10,122 nt of DNA from an uncultured Armatimonadota bacterium (GTDB lineage Bacteria > Armatimonadota > Armatimonadia > Armatimonadales > Armatimonadaceae). The stretch covers positions 1 to 10,122 of the forward strand of contig CAIWTR010000548.1 in the NCBI GenBank assembly GCA_903915615.1. Reading direction: 5' to 3'. Below are positions 5,548 through 10,122 of the stretch, in pieces (within the stretch, counting starts at the first letter, position 1; the number at the start of each line of letters is the position of its first letter). Both the position numbers and the translations under genes were made by a program. The notes beneath the pieces are model-generated. The model did no database searches and was not told the DNA's origin. It was given only the letters and a program-made list of their open reading frames with translations.

Positions 5548-6384
5548 CTATGGTACGGCGGATTTCTCAGCTGATTCAGACCTAACAACCAGTGCCGGAT
5601 ATTCATCTGAGAATAGATTAACTGCAGAGTATTTTCGTGACGTTAGGAGGTCTGGACGCTTTTCGACAAGGATTTGTAGTGAGTCGAGCTTTTCAATTAA
5701 TCTTCTTGGTGTACCCAATAAAACATTTACATTTGACTTACTGATTACAAACGCAAGATGATTGTTCTGAACATTGATGGATGACGCAGCGATTTCAGGA
5801 TGTTCACTTAGCCACTTTGTGATGGTCTGGACCCCCATCACCTGTGCTGCATCTGTGACACATATTCCAAACTCAGGGTTGGCATCCTCGGATTGCAGGA
5901 CTAGCTTAGGGAGGACTTCATCCTCTGCTGTCGCATTTCTGAACGGAACAAGCCCACCATCAAGCACACATTTCCCCAACGAACCCAAATCTGACACCAA
6001 TCGCGCCTGTCTGTCGACAACCACGACGCTAAGCTTGTTAGGAAAACCAATCGAAATCTGTGCTGACTTCACCGCCGGTATGTTGCCAAGTGCATCACTC
6101 CACCGCGACGTAGGAAGACGCATAATGCTTTTGGGTAGTTCCGGCTGAATCAAGTTTCGTATTTCCGATTCAGTACACAGCGGTGATGCTGTCACTGACA
6201 ATGACTCTGAAGACACGGCAAAGACAGGCGACAAATACAATGCAGCTGCGCCTTGAACCAGTAGCAGTGTTATGAGGCCAGCAACAACAGACTTAGACAA
6301 ATCACGGCCACGTTTTTTGGTCCTAAGTCTGGCTGCACTCAGATTGCTTGAAATCCGATCTTGACGTACCACTACCTTGGCCAT
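5548..6384 (-). CDS. ftsQ: Cell division protein FtsQ/DivIB
   Basis: FtsQ is a bitopic protein that links FtsB and FtsL to the rest of the divisome. The 278 residues comprise a basic cytoplasmic tail (1-30) and one membrane segment (31-51). A POTRA domain follows (about 54-125, ending in IPAVKSAQISIGFPNKLSVV), then the beta domain (about 126-268), with the family block VVDRQARLV at 122-130. Sequence conservation in this family is low, so the call rests on topology, POTRA pattern and position in the cluster. The ATG follows the ddl stop by three bases, with AGGGGA as ribosome site overlapping the end of ddl. Two cysteines in the extracellular part (C70 and C139, with C175 nearby) could be oxidised; no significance is known. 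The order ddl-ftsQ matches the usual dcw arrangement. Confidence 0.92.
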   Translation of the reverse strand: MAKVVVRQDRISSNLSAARLRTKKRGRDLSKSVVAGLITLLLVQGAAALYLSPVFAVSSESLSVTASPLCTESEIRNLIQPELPKSIMRLPTSRWSDALGNIPAVKSAQISIGFPNKLSVVVVDRQARLVSDLGSLGKCVLDGGLVPFRNATAEDEVLPKLVLQSEDANPEFGICVTDAAQVMGVQTITKWLSEHPEIAASSINVQNNHLAFVISKSNVNVLLGTPRRLIEKLDSLQILVEKRPDLLTSRKYSAVNLFSDEYPALVVRSESAEKSAVP

Positions 6385-6387
6385 AAT

Positions 6388-7356
6388 CTAGTCCCCTAGT
6401 GCCAGCTGAACAAGACGTCCAACAAGTTCATCAAATGACATTCCAATGGCTCCAGCAGACTTAGGAAGCAGACTCGTCTCTGTCATCCCTGGAAGAGTAT
6501 TGGTTTCGAGCACATAAAATCCGTGCTCACTGAGGATCATGTCTGTACGGCTATAGCCATGACACCCAAGACTTGAGTGGCACTCCAATGCGAGATTGGC
6601 AGCCTCCTCGGCTTCACTTGCTTCAAGCTCTGCTGGAACAATTTCCTGAGCCGCATCGTCATCGGTACCGTATTTACTCGTGTAGTCAAAGAATCCTGAC
6701 TTAGTGATGATTTCAACGATTGGTAGCGTCGCAACGGTAGTGGTCCCGATGCAGGCAACCGTCATTTCACGTCCAGGGATAAACTCTTCAACCATGATTT
6801 CTACATCATATTTGGATGCTAGTCGAAGCGCTTTTGGCAGGTCGCCGACATCGGTGACAACGGATGTACCAAACGAGCTTCCCTGTTTGACGGGCTTGAC
6901 CACGCAGGGTAAACCTAAGTCCTGTTCAATTTTGCGTATACACGAACGACTACGGATGTCATCCCTATTGAAAACTAAGTGGGCCGCAACCGGGATACCG
7001 GATGCAGCAAACATCGTTTTTGCTCTAACTTTGTCCATTGCAAGCGAACTCGCCAAGACTTTAGATCCTGTGTAGGGTATTCCAAGCACCTCGAGAAACC
7101 CCTGAACAGTGCCATCTTCACCATCTGGTCCATGTAGCGCAATAAACACTACATCGGGATATAGCTCTGACCGCCCAGCTACATCCTGGAGGGCCCTTGT
7201 TGTTGCAGATGCCGGGGCTTCAATAAGGTCCTTCTTGACATCCCACCATTCGACATCATGTCCAAGGCGTACCAATGCCGCGTAGACCTGACGTCCGCTT
7301 TGTAGAGATACTGGCCGCTCAGCACTAGTGCCGCCTGCTAAAACTGCTATTTTCAA
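6388..7356 (-). CDS. ddl: D-alanine--D-alanine ligase
   Basis: Ddl joins two D-alanines at the expense of ATP in the cytoplasm, giving the dipeptide that MurF adds to the peptidoglycan precursor. Numbering is from the TTG at 7356 (322 residues, normal for the family). Seen are LAGGTSAERPVSLQSG (6-21), ALHGPDGEDGTVQGFLEVLG (73-92), IPYTGS (93-98) and the ATP-grasp VVKPVKQGSSFG (152-163). The FDYTSKYG loop (223-230) carries the Tyr-Lys-Tyr pattern of D-Ala-D-Ala enzymes rather than VanA-type ligases. YSRTDM (268-273) and the metal-binding ETNTLPGMTETSLLP (284-298) follow. The TTG has AGGA five bases upstream, overlapping the end of ftsW, and a 7-base gap; a longer reading from the ATG at 7419 would overlap ftsW by 56 bases and add a tail without family counterpart. 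Odd points are R14-P15 where the family has R-E/D-V, and Q158 where Glu is usual. Confidence 0.96.
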   Translation of the reverse strand: MKIAVLAGGTSAERPVSLQSGRQVYAALVRLGHDVEWWDVKKDLIEAPASATTRALQDVAGRSELYPDVVFIALHGPDGEDGTVQGFLEVLGIPYTGSKVLASSLAMDKVRAKTMFAASGIPVAAHLVFNRDDIRSRSCIRKIEQDLGLPCVVKPVKQGSSFGTSVVTDVGDLPKALRLASKYDVEIMVEEFIPGREMTVACIGTTTVATLPIVEIITKSGFFDYTSKYGTDDDAAQEIVPAELEASEAEEAANLALECHSSLGCHGYSRTDMILSEHGFYVLETNTLPGMTETSLLPKSAGAIGMSFDELVGRLVQLALGD

Positions 7357-7363
7357 GGACTTC

Positions 7364-8566
7364 CTACTTCTCCATGCCCATATTGCGAGCTGGTTTGCGA
7401 CGTGAAAGTGCCGCGACAACTCCGAGTGCTGCCAACGTTAAGACCAAGCTTGTGCCGCCGTAGCTAACCAGAGGCAATGGAATTCCTGTTGCGGGAACGA
7501 TGCTGGTGACGACAGCCATGTTGAGGAGTGCCTGGCCAACAATCGATGACGTTATGCCGGCAATTGCATACCGTGAAAACGGGTCTGTCGACCGCACACT
7601 CAAGTTAATCCCAACCATCAGCAACCAGAGGTACAACGCCAGTAAGCTTAGCGTTCCAACAAGACCAACTTCTTCTCCAACCACAGCAAAAATGAAGTCT
7701 GTGCGTTGCATCGGGACTCCGCCACGTCGCTTTTCACGGCTCTGACCAAGCCCTAGCCCTGTAGCACCACCATTGGCTAACGCAACTAAACTTCTCCAGT
7801 TTTGCATCCCGGCACCATCTTTGTCTTTGCCTGGATCCGCAACTGCTGCAAAGCGACCTGAACGATAGTCATGGCCACCCTGAGGCGCAAAGACCAGATA
7901 TCCGACACCACATGCACCAAGAACAATGATAGCGATGATTTGACTTCGATGGATGTTTGCCACGAAGAGCGTCGCAACAACACCAATCCCAATACAAAGC
8001 GCTGTTCCCAGGTCAGGTTGACGCTCAGTCATGATAATCAAGAAGCCAATGACACCAATCTGGATCCAGTGCTGCAACATGCTTTTGACACGACGGCGAT
8101 CGCTCGAAAGGATCGCTGCCAGCCAGATGACAGCAGTGAATTTGACAATCTCAGATGGCTGAAGCTGGATGGGCCCAAAGAAAAGCCATCGCTTTGCTCC
8201 CAGCGCAGCACGTCCAATAAAGGGTACCGCTAAGAGAAGTAATGCAGACAATCCAAAGGCATAGGGCGCGAAGCGGCGAATGAACGAGGCTGGGATATTG
8301 CTGATTACGAAGAAGCAGACAACTCCAAGGGCCGCCGAACCGAGTTGTTTACGTGTGAAAAACCAGGCATCGTCATGTACCGAGAGTGCCATGGCAAATG
8401 ACGATGAGGTCACTGCCAAAATTCCTGCGATGACCAGTGCGACCACAACGGCCATAAATCTGCCATCAAGGGATGTCCACGAAGACAACATCTCGTGCAC
8501 CCGATCACTTATCGAACGTTTTGTAATAATGGCAGGTCCCGTCATTCCAGTAGTCTCCCGTCTCAT
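7364..8566 (-). CDS. ftsW: Septal peptidoglycan polymerase FtsW (SEDS family)
   Basis: FtsW is a SEDS glycosyltransferase that polymerises lipid II at the septum together with its class B penicillin-binding protein. Numbering is from the ATG at 8566 (400 residues), which overlaps the mraY TGA as ATGA; the AGG of TTAGGTG lies about eight bases upstream. Residues 1-35 are cytoplasmic, and about ten membrane segments follow. Family blocks are ALGAKRWL (121-128), QLQPSEIVKF (134-143), RQPDLGTAL (182-190), TDFIFAVVGEEVGLVG (289-304, D290 being the expected catalytic aspartate), and TGIPLPLVSYGGTS (360-373). Sporulation and rod-system relatives (SpoVE, RodA) are very similar; the choice of FtsW rests on its location between mraY and ftsQ. 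murG and murC, often found next, are missing. A second ATG at 8545 with GGGAG upstream is an alternative start that removes seven residues. Confidence 0.95.
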   Translation of the reverse strand: MRRETTGMTGPAIITKRSISDRVHEMLSSWTSLDGRFMAVVVALVIAGILAVTSSSFAMALSVHDDAWFFTRKQLGSAALGVVCFFVISNIPASFIRRFAPYAFGLSALLLLAVPFIGRAALGAKRWLFFGPIQLQPSEIVKFTAVIWLAAILSSDRRRVKSMLQHWIQIGVIGFLIIMTERQPDLGTALCIGIGVVATLFVANIHRSQIIAIIVLGACGVGYLVFAPQGGHDYRSGRFAAVADPGKDKDGAGMQNWRSLVALANGGATGLGLGQSREKRRGGVPMQRTDFIFAVVGEEVGLVGTLSLLALYLWLLMVGINLSVRSTDPFSRYAIAGITSSIVGQALLNMAVVTSIVPATGIPLPLVSYGGTSLVLTLAALGVVAALSRRKPARNMGMEK

Positions 8567-9564
8567 CCCACACCTAACAACAACGATAAAAAGGAACAAA
8601 GGGTCGTGAAAACAACAAAAACAGCAACGACTTGCACTTCATGCAGACCGCATTCTTCAAAGTGATGATGAAGAGGCGCGCGCCGAAAGACCCTGTGTTC
8701 ACGTGCGTAATCAATACCAAAGCGAATCCGTCGGTACTTGAAAACATATCGCTGCAGCATCATCGATCCGATTTCAAGTAGGAATATCGCACCGCATGTG
8801 ACAAGTGCCCAAACCTGACCTGAAAGCAACGCTGCTGCAGGAAAAAACATCCCCAACCCAAGCGAGCCAGTATCCCCCATGAAGATCCGTGCAGGATATG
8901 CGTTCCAAACAAGAAACCCCAGTGTTGCACCTCCAACGACACCATAAATCCCAATCAAGATAGGTATCGATGGAGCCATCATCAACAAAACACCGAGCGA
9001 CAACGCAACGACCGTGCTTACACCTGCCAGGAGGCTGTCAAGGCCATCCGTAAAGTTCACCGCATTACAAAAACCTGTAATGAAAACGACAGCCAGACCA
9101 TCGGCAATAACGAATGGTAGTCCGGAAATAAGTGATTGGACGGGATGCCCCATCAATCGACAGCCAACAACAAAAAGGACGGAGACCGCAAGCTGCAACA
9201 GCAGCTTTACACGCTCAGATAACCCGGCTTTGTTGTTCGCCCCCAAGACCTTGCCAACATCATCAACAGCACCAATAACGCCACCGAAAAATGTGGTCAG
9301 CAGTAACAAAACGAGCAGTTTCCCATCGGATTTTGATGGAAGAGTGAGGATCATGATTGAGCCAGCGATAAGAATCGCAAGGAGGATGCTAATCCCCCCC
9401 ATCGTTGGCGTGCCGTGTTTGAGCCTGTGCTTTTCAGGTGCATTCTCACTGATTGGCTGCACGGTTGATTGTTTGAGGAGATAGTTACGCACAGGCCATG
9501 TGATGCCAGCAGAGAGCAGACTGCCTGCGACGACGCCTGCTCCAAGTAGCGCATACTGCGTCAT
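8563..9564 (-). CDS. mraY: Phospho-N-acetylmuramoyl-pentapeptide transferase MraY
   Basis: MraY transfers phospho-MurNAc-pentapeptide from UDP to undecaprenyl phosphate, giving lipid I at the inner face of the membrane. Numbering is from the ATG at 9564 (333 residues, about ten membrane segments). It shows HRLKHGTPTMGG (46-57), the aspartate pair DD (101-102) in DDVGKVLGANNKAGLS, NAVNFTDGLDSL (167-178), FMGDTGSLGLG (228-238) and the HHH motif in APLHHHFE (296-303). All catalytic residues of the family are present. The ATG overlaps the TGA of murF as ATGA, with a strong GGAGG six bases before it; the TTG at 9579 would lie upstream of this site. One oddity is an extended loop before the HHH motif (see findings). 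The gene lies between murF and ftsW as usual, but murD does not follow. Confidence 0.97.
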   Translation of the reverse strand: MTQYALLGAGVVAGSLLSAGITWPVRNYLLKQSTVQPISENAPEKHRLKHGTPTMGGISILLAILIAGSIMILTLPSKSDGKLLVLLLLTTFFGGVIGAVDDVGKVLGANNKAGLSERVKLLLQLAVSVLFVVGCRLMGHPVQSLISGLPFVIADGLAVVFITGFCNAVNFTDGLDSLLAGVSTVVALSLGVLLMMAPSIPILIGIYGVVGGATLGFLVWNAYPARIFMGDTGSLGLGMFFPAAALLSGQVWALVTCGAIFLLEIGSMMLQRYVFKYRRIRFGIDYAREHRVFRRAPLHHHFEECGLHEVQVVAVFVVFTTLCSFLSLLLGVG

Positions 9565-10122
9565 GATGCGCCTCCGCAAAGCATGTCAACAATCAGATCA
9601 AGGCCGGCAGCACGGCTCCCCTTTATGAGGACAACATCGGTTTCACCGATCACCTGCTGTAACACGACCGCAGCACTCGCTGGGGAATCAAAATAATGGA
9701 CCTGATCAGGGCTCATCCCGGCCACAATGGCTCCCGTACGGTAATCCGTTGCTGCGGCTCCGACAACTACCAGATGCTGTACTCCGGATGTACTAACAGC
9801 CTCACCGATAGCTAAGTGCCACTGCTTGGTTTCTACTCCCAGCTCCCGCATTTCACCCAGAATGGCCCATGTGTTTCCAGAAGTTTGGCTACCGATGTCA
9901 GCCAGTACCGAAATGGCAGCGAGCATCGCTTCAGGCGCGGCATTGTAAGCATCCGAGAGGACAACCGCACCATTTGCCATAGTCCGCGGGCGCATCCGCC
10001 CTTCACTCGGACGCCAGTTTGCCAATCCTGTAACGCAGCTAGACAACGTCATGCCGGCGGCAAGCCCAGTTGCGACGGCAAGCGCACCATTGATGGCTGC
10101 AAATCTCGCCGGAGAAGCGACC
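9561..10122 (-). CDS. murF: UDP-N-acetylmuramoyl-tripeptide--D-alanyl-D-alanine ligase, C-terminal part
   Basis: MurF adds D-Ala-D-Ala to UDP-MurNAc-tripeptide, the last cytoplasmic step before MraY. Only the C-terminal 187 codons or so are in the window; the frame stays open to the right edge, so the start lies outside. A Met codon at 10052 is internal. The edge segment reads FAAINGALAVATGL, matching the helix that follows the family's H-N-x-x-N region, and is followed by the start of the C-terminal ligase domain. The domain shows GRM...NGAVVLSDAYNAAPEAM, LGEMRELG, then the Rossmann-like remainder to KGSRAAGLD near the end. The stop overlaps the start of mraY, so translation is coupled. MurE and other Mur ligases share the fold; DAYNAAPEAM and LGEMRELG favour MurF. 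The ATP-binding P-loop is not in view. Confidence 0.9.
   Translation of the reverse strand, partial: VASPARFAAINGALAVATGLAAGMTLSSCVTGLANWRPSEGRMRPRTMANGAVVLSDAYNAAPEAMLAAISVLADIGSQTSGNTWAILGEMRELGVETKQWHLAIGEAVSTSGVQHLVVVGAAATDYRTGAIVAGMSPDQVHYFDSPASAAVVLQQVIGETDVVLIKGSRAAGLDLIVDMLCGGAS

Noticed and set aside
7357..7419. Longer N-terminus of Ddl from an ATG at 7419
   Set aside because: It would overlap ftsW by 56 bases and add 21 residues without family counterpart; the TTG at 7356 has a ribosome site and begins exactly at the conserved KIAVLAGG.
9014..9484. Plus-strand frame of 156 codons opposite mraY
   Set aside because: It is antisense to well-supported membrane protein codons and has no recognisable motif.
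1..10122. CRISPR array, tRNA or rRNA genes, insertion sequences
   Set aside because: No short regularly spaced repeats, no cloverleaf, no rRNA stretch and no transposase or terminal inverted repeats were seen.

Overview
The window is a cell-wall and cell-division locus of a bacterial chromosome with roughly 50% G+C. All seven genes from the right edge to the middle lie on the minus strand in the order murF (5' end outside the window), mraY, ftsW, ddl, ftsQ, a DUF881 gene and sbp. ftsZ follows after a 193-base leader. Four of the junctions are stop/start overlaps or gaps of at most 7 bases, so this is a tightly coupled operon. The DUF881 and Sbp genes next to ftsZ, and the Rpf/YabE-like G5-3D protein near rsmA, are typical of Terrabacteria (Firmicutes, Actinobacteria, Armatimonadota and relatives). 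The phylum cannot be fixed from this window alone.

The left part holds rsmA (16S rRNA dimethyltransferase, minus) and, overlapping its start by one base, an unnamed 200-residue protein. That protein's N-terminal half resembles the phage-type Rad52/ERF-like proteins. Divergent to these two is a secreted or membrane-anchored DUF348-G5-3D cell-wall protein on the plus strand. Its best start is a GTG at 1739 behind a perfect Shine-Dalgarno sequence, preceded by a promoter and a leader that is almost entirely hairpins.

The 3D gene and ftsZ converge on a 531-base gene-free stretch (2543-3073). It contains three tandem copies of a roughly 175-base element. Each copy starts with a terminator-like hairpin, holds a short middle hairpin, and ends with an inverted repeat. 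The first hairpin of copy 1 is a strong terminator for the 3D gene, and the last hairpin of copy 3 is a terminator for ftsZ.

Functionally, MurF and MraY make UDP-MurNAc-pentapeptide and lipid I, and Ddl supplies D-Ala-D-Ala. FtsW polymerises septal glycan, FtsQ scaffolds the divisome, and FtsZ forms the ring. The DUF881 and Sbp proteins are membrane proteins of unclear role. murD, murG, murC and ftsA, often found in this cluster, are absent from the stretch shown. The most unusual items are the hairpin-rich leader of the 3D gene, the triplicated element between 3D and ftsZ, the possible ribosome-site-sequestering leader of ftsZ, and the Rad52-like gene coupled to rsmA.
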